In this document: positions 42,801-49,961 of the stretch, piece after piece
Position numbering within the stretch: the stretch's first letter is position 1
How the letters are laid out: every line of letters starts with the position of its first letter
NCBI RefSeq assembly: GCF_002803095.1
Contig: NZ_PGLR01000043.1
Location: forward strand, 1-50,393
Origin: Pseudomonas sp. ZH-FAD
Lineage (GTDB): Bacteria > Pseudomonadota > Gammaproteobacteria > Pseudomonadales > Pseudomonadaceae
Reading direction: 5' to 3'
Length of the DNA stretch: 50,393 nt
The notes under the pieces: generated by a model
Told to the model about the DNA's origin: nothing
The model's database searches: none
The model's input: only the letters and a program-made list of their open reading frames with translations
Translations under genes and position numbers: made by a program

Positions 42801-45800
42801 GCCGGTACTGAGCAAACACTGGAAACCACTGTAGGTGGCGCCTCGGCCCCCTTGGTCGTGCAGCTCAACCCGCAACTGCCTGCTGATACCGCGCAGCAGG
42901 CCGTCGATCCCATCAGCCTCCCTGGCTTCAGCCTGCCGCAGGGGCAGAACGGCCTGTTCCAGACCAACACTGATCCCGGCCACCGCTACCTGATCGAAAC
43001 CAACCCGGCCTTCGCCGACCTCAAGCAGTTCGTCAGCTCCGACTACATGCTCGGCCTGCTCGGTTTCGATAACGACACGGCGCAGAAACGCCTGGGCGAT
43101 GGCCTGTATGAACAGCGTCTGCTCGAACAGGCCATCGCCGCGCGTACCGGCAAACGCTACCTCGATGGCTTCAGCAACAACGACGCACAATTCCGCTACC
43201 TGATGGACAACGCCATCGCCAGCAAGGAGGCGCTGAGCCTGTCGGTTGGCGTGGGGCTTTCCGCGTCCCAGGTCGCGGCGCTGACCCACGACATCGTCTG
43301 GCTCGAAGAGCGCGAAGTGAATGGTGAGAAGGTGCTGGTGCCGGTGCTGTACCTGGCCCAGGTTGGTGATCGCCTGGCACCCAGTGGCGCCTTGATCCAG
43401 GGTCAGGATGTTGCCCTGATCAGCGGTGGCAACCTGAACAATAGCGGCACCTTGCGTGCCAGTGAAAACCTCAGCGTCACCGCTGCCAGCATCGGCAACA
43501 GCGGTTTGATGCGGGCGAGCGACCGCCTGCAACTGCTGGCGACAAACAGCATTCGCAACGCCCAGGGCGGGATCATCAACGGTCAGGACGTATCCCTCAT
43601 TGCCCTGACAGGCGATATCAGCAACGAACGAACCATCAGCAAGCAGAGCCTCAGCGGCAAGGGTTTCAGCCAGTTGACCAGTGTGGTCGATAAGGCAGCC
43701 GGCATCGAAGCTGGCAACGACCTGCAACTGCTCGCCGGGGGCGATATCCAGAACATCGGCGGCAGCCTCAAGGCGGGCGGCGACGCCAAGTTGAATGCCG
43801 GTGGTGATGTGATCATCGCCTCTGCTGCTGAAGAACACGGCAGCATGCGTAAGGACAAGCGTCACTTCTGGAGCACCACCAGCACCACCCAGCATGGCAG
43901 CGATGTGCAGGTGGGTGGGGATCTGGCCGTGACCGCCGGGCAGGATATTGCCGTGGTGGCCAGTGCGTTGAAGGCCGGCGGCGATCTGGCGCTTTCTGCT
44001 GAGCGTGACGTATTCGTTGGGTCGGCAGCCAACGAGCAGAGCAGCGAGTACAGCTACAAGAGCAGCAAGAAGCGTATCAATCAGGAAAATGCATCGGTAC
44101 GTCAGCAGGCATCGCTGCTTGAGGCCGGCGGTGACCTGAGCGTCACCGCCGGTAATGACCTGACGCTGAGCGCCAGCAAGCTCAAGGCCGGAGAAAGCGT
44201 CAGCCTTGAGGCCGAGAACGATCTGCGCATGTTGGCCGAAGCCGATGAGGACTACAGCTACTACGAGAAATTCCAGAAGAAGAAAGGACGCTTCGGCAAG
44301 AGCAGCAGCAAGCACACGATTCAGGAAGCGCAGAGCGTTCGCCAGCAAGGCGTGGAGGTCGACGCGGGTACCGATCTGCTGGCGATTGCCGGCAGGGATA
44401 TGACCCTGGTTGCCAGTGAGCTGCGTGCCGAGGGCGAAGCCTATCTCTATGCCGGCAGGGATCTCAGCCTGCTCGCCGCTGAAAACACCACCTTGCAGTC
44501 GTCCTACAGCCAGAAGACCAAGAAGGGGCTGCTCTCCAGCTCCAGCAAGACCAAATCCCAGCTGAGTACTTCGAGCGAGGCGCAGGGGAGCCTGGTCAGT
44601 GCCGATACCGTAGAGCTGCTGGCTAAAAACGATCTGCGCATCCACGGCAGCGATGTGGTGTCGACCGACGGCACTCATCTGTTGGCAGGTAACGATATCG
44701 ACATTCGTGGCGTGACCGAGAGCACGTATCGCGAGAGCTTCGAGGCGAAGAAGAAATCCGGCTTGATGGGCAGCGGTGGCATAGGCGTCACCCTGGGCTC
44801 CTCCAGTCTCAAGGGCAGCCAGAAGAGCAGCAGTGAAACCACCAGGGCCAGCACCGTCGGCAGCGTCCAGGGCGATGTCGATATCCAGGCTGGCAAGCAA
44901 CTGAGCCTTGTCGGTTCGGATGTGGTGGCCGGGCGCGATATCGCCCTCAAAGGCCAGGAAGTCGTCGTCAGTGCCGCGCAGAATCAGAATCGCAGCGAGC
45001 AGCGTCAGGAAAGCAAGACGAGCGGCCTGACCCTGGCCCTTTCGGGCAGCGTGGGCTCGGCCCTGAACAGCGCTTATGAAAGCGCCCAGGCCGCGCGCGA
45101 GTCCGAACAGGGTGGCGATAGCCGCATGGCGGCGCTGCAGGGTGTCAAGGCTGGCTTGAGCGGCTATCAAGCCATGCAGGCAGCTGAAATGGGCGGCGGC
45201 ATGACGGCACAGAACGCCAGCCAGTTCTTCGGTATCAGCCTGTCCTTGGGTACCCAGAAATCCAGCTCCAAGCAGGTACATGAGCAACAGGTCAGCCAGG
45301 GAAGCAATGTCAATGCCGGGCGTGACCTGAGTGTAGAGGCCACTGGTTCGGAGGGCGGTGGAGGTGATCTGCGGGTGACCGGCAGCCGCCTGCAGGCCGG
45401 GCGTGACCTTAGCCTGAAAGCCGCGCAGGATATCCAGCTGGAAGCAGCGGCCAATACCCAGAAGCTGACAGGCTCCAACAAAAGTGGCGGTGGTAGCGTT
45501 GGTGCCAGCATCGGAGTCAGCAACGGTGGTTTCGGCCTGAGCATCTTCGCCAGTGCCAATGCAGGCAAAGGCTTGGAGAAAGGCAACGGCACGACCTGGA
45601 GTGAAACCACGGTCGATGCCGGCCGGCAAGTCAGCCTGGACAGCGGGCGTGACACCAGTCTCGTGGGTAGCCAGGTCAGTGGTGAAAGCATCACCGCCAA
45701 GGTTGGTCGTGATCTGGAATTGCGCAGCTTGCAGGACAGCGACAAGTACGACGCCAAGCAGCAGAACATCTCAGCTGGAGCGAGTGTCGCCATTATTGGT

Positions 45801-47978
45801 GTGGGGGGCGGTGCCAACTTCAGCTATAGCCAGAGCAAGCTCGAATCCGACTATCGCAGCGTGCAGGAGCAGACCGGTCTGTTTGCGGGCCAGGGCGGCT
45901 ACCAGATCGACGTAGGCCAACATACCCAGCTCGATGGAGCGGTGATCGGCAGCACCGCCGAGGCGGATAAAAACCGCCTGAGCACCGGCACGCTGGGCTG
46001 GAGTGATATTCGCAACGAGGCCAAGTTCAGCAGCCAGCAGCAAAGTGTGAGCGTCAGCTCCAGCGGCAGCGTGGGTGACCAGTTCCTGGGCAACATGGCG
46101 GGTGGTGTACTGAGTGGCCTGAGTCGTGGTGACAAGGACAGCAGCGCCACCCGGGCGGCGGTTTCCGAAGGCACCCTCGAAATCCGCGACACGCAGAACC
46201 AGCAGCAGGATGTCGCCAGCCTCAATCGCGACGTCGAGCATGCTCACGAAGCGCTCAGCCCCATCTTTGACAAGGAGAAGGAACAGCGTCGATTGCGCGA
46301 AGTGCAGGCCATTGCCGAGATCGGCAGCCAGGTCATGGATGTGGTGCGTACGGAGGGCCAGATCAAGGCCAACCTCGCTGGCAAGGCAGAGCTGGAACGA
46401 AAGGGTATGCATGAGCCGGTCGCTGGAGCCTCCGACGAAGACCGTGAGGCGTATCGAACGGCTCTCATGAACACCGAGGCCTATAAGGACGCGATGGCGC
46501 CGTATGGCACGGGCGGTGACTACCAGCGGGTGGCGCAGGCGGTCACTGCAGCCTTGCAGGGGTTGGCGGGCGGCAATATCAACGGCGCGATTGCCGGGGC
46601 GGCGGCGCCGTATGTGGCCAACACCATCAAGCAGGTTCTCGGCGACAACGATACAGCCCGAGTCATGGCGCATGCCGTGCTGGGTGCTGTCGTGGCTCAA
46701 GCCCAAGGCAACTCGGCTGGGGCAGGTGCAGCGGGGGCTGTGACCGGCGAGCTGATTGCCGGTGTGATTATCAAGCAGCTCTACGGCGACGTTAAACCGC
46801 AGGACTTGACTGAAGAGCAGAAACAGAAGGTTTCGGCACTTTCTACCCTAGCATCCGGCTTGGCCGGAGCTGTGGTGGGTGGGGATGCTGCTAATGCGGT
46901 GGCGGGAGCTCAGGGTGGTAAGAATGCGGTTGAGAATAATTTCTTAGGCGATGAGTTGAAGGCTGAACGCGACAAGGCGCGCGAAGCGTTGTTGCAGAAC
47001 AGCTATACGACGGAGACTGCTCGTAAGCTGGTAATGTCCGAGCGCGCTGATCAACTCAGCGATGAGCTGCTGGAGAAGTACAGGATCTCGCCGAGCGAGA
47101 TGACTCCTGAAGAATTCCAGACGTTGTCGGTTTTTCTGCAGATATACCTTGCCGAACAGATAAAGGTTCATGGTGCTGAAAAGGGTCAGCTTGCGTTGGC
47201 ACAACTGCTGTTGCAGGGTTCGACGCCTACAGGCGACTACCCTTATGCAGGCACTACGCGGGCCAAAGATGAGTTTCGTGAGGCAAACGGCTACAGTGAC
47301 TGGCTAAACGCCCGAGACCCTAGTGATAACGAACGTATTTACCAGCAAGCGCTCCGGATAATTCGAGCCGGGAGTGCCCAAGAGGGGATGGCAGCGGTTG
47401 GTGATCCTGCCCTGTATCTCTTGAGTGGTGGTCTGGGAGCTACGATTCGTACTGTCGCAGCAGCCAATGGTGCTTTCCAGCTTGGAGTGGGGGCAGGGCA
47501 GGCGTCGGAGGGTGACTATTGGAACGCTGCGGGTAATATGCTGTCTGGCCTGCTAGGGGTTGCCACCCTAGCTGTGCCGGGCGCGAAAGTGCCGGTTTTG
47601 AAGGATGGTGGTCCAAAAGGGGCATCTGCACTGAAATATGTAGATGAGCCTCCATTTAACCCTGCGGGCTCAGTAGGTGCAGCTCAGCCTTGGTCAATGA
47701 AGGGGCGTATCAAGCATGTGGAACTGCCGACTCAGGGCAAAATTCGATATGTCCCGCCGGAGAGCTACAACCCATCTAGCCCCCTTCCTCGTGGTCCTAA
47801 CAATGGCTATATCGATAAATTCGGGAACGAGTGGACAAAGGGCCCATCGCGTACACAAGGACAGGCATTCGAGTGGGATGTGCAACTCTCCAAACAAGGG
47901 CGTGCTCAGCTTGGGTGGGCTACCCGTGATGGTTCACACTTAAATGTATCGCTAGATGGGAAGATTACGCACAAATGA
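39888..47978 (+). CDS. cdiA: Contact-dependent inhibition effector CdiA (TpsA, filamentous hemagglutinin type)
   Basis: A 2696-residue exoprotein. ATG 39888 has TTGGAG before it; the TTG at 39855 is out of keeping with the signal. After the signal (about 1-29, ending VATAA) comes the TPS domain (about 30-290, with NIATPNGSGLSHNKFTDYNV, VANPHGITCDGCGFIN and PRVTLSTG), then long beta-helical repeats. From about residue 1100 hemagglutinin repeats of the form AGGDLSVTAGNDLTL recur to about 2050. The pretoxin domain ends at VENN (2348-2351). The last 345 residues are the variable CdiA-CT: a helical, partly hydrophobic entry region (to about 2570) and a C-terminal toxin domain. The stop overlaps cdiI. 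The gene is intact. Confidence 0.95.
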   Translation: MDVRSPLFQNIALIVAGVLFLNPIVATAAQLTVDQAAGGNTAVTQAQNGVPMVNIATPNGSGLSHNKFTDYNVGQQGLILNNSAQNLVQTQLGGYVVGNPNLKNGAAGLILNEVTGGNASQLKGYTEVAGRSAAVIVANPHGITCDGCGFINTPRVTLSTGTPVIENGRLQRFDVDGGQIAIEGQGLNAGNVDQFDLITRSAQINAELHANKLNIITGRNEVDATTLASTAKADDGSSKPMLAIDSSALGGMYAGAIRLVGTEQGVGVKLAGDMAASAGDIQIDASGKLSLNRVAASNDLKLAANEIELNADTYAGRNATVIATDKTQVKESLAAGNRLEIGGGELDNQGIVEAGVKADGALVTDSKLVLNSQRVSNRGELIARGSLEADVEVLDNSNGKLLSAGNAKIQAAQLANSQGQILAQKNLELGGGALSNQDGELLAAGELRVDAASLNNQSGILAADSIDVKLTGALNNGQGLIESSQVLTLAAGSAENHDGRLRALASSGRSEFQIGNLFDNDQGLVEIGNAAFALASSSLSNLGGTVRHLGTQGFELELADLGGAGGRFITNGELSLSAADWTNTSELQAERLTLNIGQFTQAATGQLISRQSITATGDNWVNDGVIATDGALDLTLSGSYEGNGVLRSLGDLTFKADSAAFGNDAQAKSGGIGRFELSGQLLNQGRLTAAQDMFLKLGSLDNRGTLGGSGLLRIEGDSLRNEQGLIFSGADMTLRTASLTNLLGDIYSLGELDVARDEQGGNLDLLDNRSASIESSGDMTLRAAVLRNRKDVFDWRLAQTYGGISVVCYDCSGDHHNVDYVATERFEARVEADSASSRIHSGANLTLEGGEVANRYSTLSAAGDIDIDADSLENTGATLASVERVRRYNTGRVTDGTDERFRANYINPYNAQPLPKVLPGALGQWNLVSDIQRETSIGVAAPGIIQAGGDIRIQASQPISNESVLAHNAPQAGTEQTLETTVGGASAPLVVQLNPQLPADTAQQAVDPISLPGFSLPQGQNGLFQTNTDPGHRYLIETNPAFADLKQFVSSDYMLGLLGFDNDTAQKRLGDGLYEQRLLEQAIAARTGKRYLDGFSNNDAQFRYLMDNAIASKEALSLSVGVGLSASQVAALTHDIVWLEEREVNGEKVLVPVLYLAQVGDRLAPSGALIQGQDVALISGGNLNNSGTLRASENLSVTAASIGNSGLMRASDRLQLLATNSIRNAQGGIINGQDVSLIALTGDISNERTISKQSLSGKGFSQLTSVVDKAAGIEAGNDLQLLAGGDIQNIGGSLKAGGDAKLNAGGDVIIASAAEEHGSMRKDKRHFWSTTSTTQHGSDVQVGGDLAVTAGQDIAVVASALKAGGDLALSAERDVFVGSAANEQSSEYSYKSSKKRINQENASVRQQASLLEAGGDLSVTAGNDLTLSASKLKAGESVSLEAENDLRMLAEADEDYSYYEKFQKKKGRFGKSSSKHTIQEAQSVRQQGVEVDAGTDLLAIAGRDMTLVASELRAEGEAYLYAGRDLSLLAAENTTLQSSYSQKTKKGLLSSSSKTKSQLSTSSEAQGSLVSADTVELLAKNDLRIHGSDVVSTDGTHLLAGNDIDIRGVTESTYRESFEAKKKSGLMGSGGIGVTLGSSSLKGSQKSSSETTRASTVGSVQGDVDIQAGKQLSLVGSDVVAGRDIALKGQEVVVSAAQNQNRSEQRQESKTSGLTLALSGSVGSALNSAYESAQAARESEQGGDSRMAALQGVKAGLSGYQAMQAAEMGGGMTAQNASQFFGISLSLGTQKSSSKQVHEQQVSQGSNVNAGRDLSVEATGSEGGGGDLRVTGSRLQAGRDLSLKAAQDIQLEAAANTQKLTGSNKSGGGSVGASIGVSNGGFGLSIFASANAGKGLEKGNGTTWSETTVDAGRQVSLDSGRDTSLVGSQVSGESITAKVGRDLELRSLQDSDKYDAKQQNISAGASVAIIGVGGGANFSYSQSKLESDYRSVQEQTGLFAGQGGYQIDVGQHTQLDGAVIGSTAEADKNRLSTGTLGWSDIRNEAKFSSQQQSVSVSSSGSVGDQFLGNMAGGVLSGLSRGDKDSSATRAAVSEGTLEIRDTQNQQQDVASLNRDVEHAHEALSPIFDKEKEQRRLREVQAIAEIGSQVMDVVRTEGQIKANLAGKAELERKGMHEPVAGASDEDREAYRTALMNTEAYKDAMAPYGTGGDYQRVAQAVTAALQGLAGGNINGAIAGAAAPYVANTIKQVLGDNDTARVMAHAVLGAVVAQAQGNSAGAGAAGAVTGELIAGVIIKQLYGDVKPQDLTEEQKQKVSALSTLASGLAGAVVGGDAANAVAGAQGGKNAVENNFLGDELKAERDKAREALLQNSYTTETARKLVMSERADQLSDELLEKYRISPSEMTPEEFQTLSVFLQIYLAEQIKVHGAEKGQLALAQLLLQGSTPTGDYPYAGTTRAKDEFREANGYSDWLNARDPSDNERIYQQALRIIRAGSAQEGMAAVGDPALYLLSGGLGATIRTVAAANGAFQLGVGAGQASEGDYWNAAGNMLSGLLGVATLAVPGAKVPVLKDGGPKGASALKYVDEPPFNPAGSVGAAQPWSMKGRIKHVELPTQGKIRYVPPESYNPSSPLPRGPNNGYIDKFGNEWTKGPSRTQGQAFEWDVQLSKQGRAQLGWATRDGSHLNVSLDGKITHK
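46929..46940 (+). other. VENN junction of CdiA
   Basis: GTT-GAG-AAT-AAT codes VENN, the boundary between the conserved pretoxin domain and the exchangeable C-terminus in E. coli-type CdiA proteins. From here base composition and codon use change (more A/T, rarer codons), as expected when the toxin part is replaced by recombination. Confidence 0.93.
47768..47978 (+). other. C-terminal toxin domain of CdiA, type 17-like
   Basis: The last ~70 residues contain RGPNNGYIDKFGNEWTKGPS, FEWDVQL, GWATRDGSHLNV and end SLDGKITHK. This agrees with the pattern I know for polymorphic toxin type 17. The EWD-Q ... G ... DG-HL spacing also recalls the colicin E3 ribonuclease (YEWDSQ ... GYRASDGQHLG), so a ribonuclease is the best guess. 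Key positions: E at 47871, W 47874, D 47877, H 47937. Family and activity are from memory, not a search. Confidence 0.65.
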
Positions 47979-48199
47979 CGGTTGCTAAGATAGATTTTTA
48001 TCGGGAAGTTGAAGTTTGCTCCGAGGCAAAGAACTCAAAATATCGAGGGCTGAAAGGTGCTGTTTTAGGCGTCAGTGAGGAGGAGGGAATTATCTATGGT
48101 TATGTCGTCCTGATTCATGGAGAAAGCAATTCAGTATATTTTGATAAGGATGATTTAATTCCAACGGGGGTTCAATTTTCCCGAGATGATTTCTATTGA
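47975..48199 (+). CDS. cdiI: CDI immunity protein CdiI, Imm31-like
   Basis: A 74-residue acidic protein (MTVAKIDFYREVEVCSEAKN onward). Its ATG overlaps the cdiA stop (ATGA), the standard place for the cognate immunity gene. The pattern of GLKGAVLGVSEEEGIIYGYVVLI, DLIPTGVQFSRDDFY fits the Imm31 family as I recall it, including the ending (R/S)xDFY. It should bind and neutralise the CdiA-CT in the cytoplasm. The gene is AT-rich, like the toxin end, so the pair was probably acquired together. Confidence 0.85.
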   Translation: MTVAKIDFYREVEVCSEAKNSKYRGLKGAVLGVSEEEGIIYGYVVLIHGESNSVYFDKDDLIPTGVQFSRDDFY

Positions 48200-48227
48200 G
48201 CAATATTGAGCAATAGGGTGAGCAATA
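48198..48227. repeat. Three GAGCAAT direct repeats after cdiI
   Basis: GAGCAAT occurs at 48198, 48208 and 48220, the first overlapping the cdiI stop codon. The last runs straight into the REP core. They look like decayed copies of the sequence at the edge of the REP-like element. Confidence 0.6.
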
Positions 48228-48310
48228 GGGGACAGACCACGATTAATTCGCTGTTGTTTTGTAAATCGTGGTCTGTCCCCTGTTGTTTTTGGTCTGTCCC
48301 CTGTTGTTTT
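48223..48310. repeat. REP/REPIN-like palindromic element with an extra half-copy
   Basis: Two 22-bp arms (48223-48244 and 48264-48285) are inverted repeats with one mismatch and a 19-nt loop; the central 17 bp (GGGGACAGACCACGATT) are perfect. A second copy of the right part, GGTCTGTCCCCTGTTGTTTT, follows at 48291-48310 as a 21-bp tandem. The same core flanks the RAYT gene at 49184 and 49945, so this is probably a non-autonomous element mobilised by it. It may also act as a terminator for cdiBAI. Confidence 0.88.
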
Positions 48311-48326
48311 CCGTCCTCTTCAGGCG

Positions 48327-48656
48327 GTGGAGTCTTGTGCGGATGCCCAGTTGATTGTTCGAACTAACTTTGAGGGGCGAAATGGCGCTAGGTATCTTGG
48401 CTACTTGTATTGGGATCGTAGTGGGGGGATTGAATATTTAAAGCCTGTGGTTTTCCTTGATGACGGTTCGGCCGTTTCTTTTTGGTCTGGTATAGCTAAG
48501 CCGTCATGGGAGGAGTATTCGGATAGAGCTCGGGTGCTGAGAAAGGCATTGCCCATGACGTATGTATCGGATTCTCTCCTTGGGTTGCCAGAGTTATCTG
48601 GAGTGCTTGAAGGTCTGGGCTATCTAGATGGTGATACAATTTCTTGGGTTAAATAA
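48327..48656 (+). CDS. Hypothetical protein in the CDI orphan region, possibly 5' truncated immunity gene
   Basis: A 109-residue ORF from GTG 48327 without a visible Shine-Dalgarno; its frame stays open back through the REP-like element to a stop at 48219, so the original start may have been lost to that element. The sequence has an aromatic beta-rich middle (ARYLGYLYWDRSGGIEYLKP, SAVSFWSGIAKPSWEEY) and an acidic end. I do not recognise the family. Size, low GC and place between toxin remnants fit an orphan immunity gene. It is directly followed in the same frame by a toxin tail. Confidence 0.5.
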   Translation: MESCADAQLIVRTNFEGRNGARYLGYLYWDRSGGIEYLKPVVFLDDGSAVSFWSGIAKPSWEEYSDRARVLRKALPMTYVSDSLLGLPELSGVLEGLGYLDGDTISWVK

Positions 48657-48791
48657 GGGGTAGACGGAAAAAAGCGAATAACCCTTCGGAACTTTTCCAC
48701 GTCTTCGCAGCAGACAGGGGCTTCTTGGACGATAGATGTTATGGATAAGTCCATTAATGGCGGAAGAATGGTGGAGATCAAGTTCAAATGA
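48657..48791 (+). pseudogene. Orphan CdiA-CT 3' fragment (toxin tail)
   Basis: Forty-four in-frame codons with no start: VDGKKRITLRNFSTSSQQTG, then SWTIDVMDKSINGGRMVEIKFK and a stop. The TLRNFSTSS...W-ID...IKF pattern is the kind of C-terminal end found in polymorphic toxins. Its TGA overlaps the ATG of the following DUF596 gene, exactly as cdiA overlaps cdiI. This is the relic of a toxin/immunity pair that once ended a cdiA. Confidence 0.75.
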
Positions 48792-49138
48792 TTGAAGGTC
48801 TCTATAGGTCGGTGTTGCGAAGCGCATTTGGGCTATCATTGGGCGTTATATGGCAGCATATGGCGGTTGAGCTTCTTGGTTCGTCTGTTGATTACGCGCG
48901 CCGAGTCAATCTGTTCTTCTCTCTGATGGAGCGTTTGATGTTGGAGGGGAACATAAGACTTGCGCATGATGGCCTTTTCCTTGTTGGTTCTATCCATGAT
49001 CAGCTAGACCTGCTCAAGGAAGCGTGGCCTGAAGAGCCCGGTGAAGACGATCTTTATGGCTTCGGACTTTGGTTTATCACAGAGGCCCCTGCTGGGGTTG
49101 TATGGATAGACTCGGATGGTAAGGAGTTTTGGACGTAG
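48788..49138 (+). CDS. DUF596-family orphan immunity protein
   Basis: A 116-residue protein with an N-terminal helical part (VNLFFSLMERLMLEGNIRLA) and the C-terminal motif LYGFGLWFITEAPAGVVWID-SDGKEFW that I know from DUF596 proteins, which occur beside CDI toxins. The start overlaps the stop of the upstream toxin fragment (ATGA). It has no ribosome site of its own outside that fragment. It should protect against a toxin no longer encoded in full here. Confidence 0.8.
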   Translation: MIEGLYRSVLRSAFGLSLGVIWQHMAVELLGSSVDYARRVNLFFSLMERLMLEGNIRLAHDGLFLVGSIHDQLDLLKEAWPEEPGEDDLYGFGLWFITEAPAGVVWIDSDGKEFWT

Positions 49139-49157
49139 TTCCTAAGTTCAGGGTGGT

Positions 49158-49200
49158 AGGACAATAGGGGACAAAGGACAATAGGGGACAGACCACGTTT
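49158..49200. repeat. Duplicated 16-mer and left REP end of the RAYT element
   Basis: AGGACAATAGGGGACA occurs at 49158-49173 and again at 49175-49190. The second copy continues into GGGGACAGACCACGTTT (49184-49200), which is inverted and repeated after the transposase gene at 49937-49959 with one mismatch in the core. The arrangement marks the left end of a RAYT-borne element. Confidence 0.85.
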
Positions 49201-49214
49201 ATTGGTCTAGGGTT

Positions 49215-49226
49215 ATGGAATTCCAT
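49215..49226. promoter_or_regulatory. 12-bp palindrome before the RAYT gene
   Basis: ATGGAATTCCAT is a perfect palindrome four bases before the strong Shine-Dalgarno GGAGGT (49231-49236). It could be an operator for control of the transposase or, in RNA, a weak element near the ribosome site. Confidence 0.4.
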
Positions 49227-49240
49227 GGAAGGAGGTCTGT

Positions 49241-49936
49241 ATGCCACGTCGAGCACGCATATCACTGCCAGGCGTTTCAGTTCATCTGATTCAGAGAGGG
49301 AACAATCGCTCAGCCTGTTTTTACGCTGACGAGGACTATCTTTTTTATCTGGATGTATTGATGGAGCAAGCAAAGAAGCATGGATGTGCGATCCATGCCT
49401 GGTGTCTGATGACCAACCATGTTCATTTGTTGGCCACGCCCGAAAGCCCTGATAGTGCAGGACTCATGATGAAGGGGCTAGGGCAGCGTTACGTGCAGTA
49501 TGTTAATCGCACATACCGCCGTAGCGGGACGCTGTGGGAAGGTCGTTTCCGCTCTTGCCTCATGCAGGAAGAGGCATATGTGTTGGCTTGCTATCGATAC
49601 ATTGAGATGAATCCTATCCGTGCAGGCATGGTTGAGCACCCGGCGGAATACCGCTGGTCGAGCTACCGGGCCAACGCGCAGGGTGAGTCCTCAGTGCTGC
49701 GCTGTCCACATCCTCTCTATCAGGCACTGGGTCGAGATGAGATGCTCAGGGCTGAGGCTTATAGAGAATTGTTCCGTTATCAGCTAGACGCAGGGCTTGT
49801 TGATCAGATACGTGTCGCGACAAATGGAAACTACGCATTGGTAAGTCCGAAATTTTCTGCCGAAGTTGAGGAGGCGTTGGGGCGAAGAGTCACAAGAGGC
49901 AAGCCAGGGCGTCCCAAGAGCGCGCCAGATATTTAG
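49241..49936 (+). CDS. REP-associated tyrosine transposase (RAYT, Y1 family)
   Basis: A 231-residue single-strand transposase of the HUH class. It opens MPRRARISLPGVSVHLIQRG, has the metal-binding HUH motif in WCLMTNHVHLLATP and the catalytic tyrosine in the helix ACYRYIEMNPIRAGMV, with the typical WSSYRAN after it. The C-terminal extension (ELFRYQLD, VRRVTRGKPGRP-like end) is the part that binds REP hairpins. Strong GGAGGT before the ATG. It is flanked by inverted copies of the REP core found elsewhere in this region, so it appears complete and may be active. Confidence 0.95.
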   Translation: MPRRARISLPGVSVHLIQRGNNRSACFYADEDYLFYLDVLMEQAKKHGCAIHAWCLMTNHVHLLATPESPDSAGLMMKGLGQRYVQYVNRTYRRSGTLWEGRFRSCLMQEEAYVLACYRYIEMNPIRAGMVEHPAEYRWSSYRANAQGESSVLRCPHPLYQALGRDEMLRAEAYRELFRYQLDAGLVDQIRVATNGNYALVSPKFSAEVEEALGRRVTRGKPGRPKSAPDI

Positions 49937-49959
49937 AAAAACGTGGTCTGTCCCTTATT
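49937..49959. repeat. Right REP end of the RAYT element
   Basis: AAAAACGTGGTCTGTCCCTT (49937-49956) starts one base after the transposase stop and is the inverse of the left end at 49180-49200 with one change in the core. It also resembles the right arm of the 48223-48310 hairpin. Confidence 0.85.
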
Positions 49960-49961
49960 GT

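Larger units (their letters stand above)
49158..49959 (+). mobile_element. RAYT element with inverted REP termini
   Basis: Left end core 49180-49200, right end core 49937-49959, inverted and about 90 percent alike (GGGG against AGGG at the tip). The element holds only the transposase gene. It lies between the DUF596 gene and the AHH-toxin fragment, so it separates the latter from anything upstream. Exact ends are uncertain because no target duplication is evident. Confidence 0.75.

Noticed and set aside
42393..45629. 1078-residue open frame on the minus strand inside cdiA
   Set aside because: It is antisense to intact cdiA repeats, is rich in H, Q and A as expected from the reverse frame of GC-rich repeats, and shows no domain or ribosome site.
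49866..49961. Fusion of the AHH fragment to an N-terminus inside the transposase gene
   Set aside because: The first 32 codons are an out-of-frame reading of the RAYT C-terminus and REP end; no ribosome site is seen before 49866.
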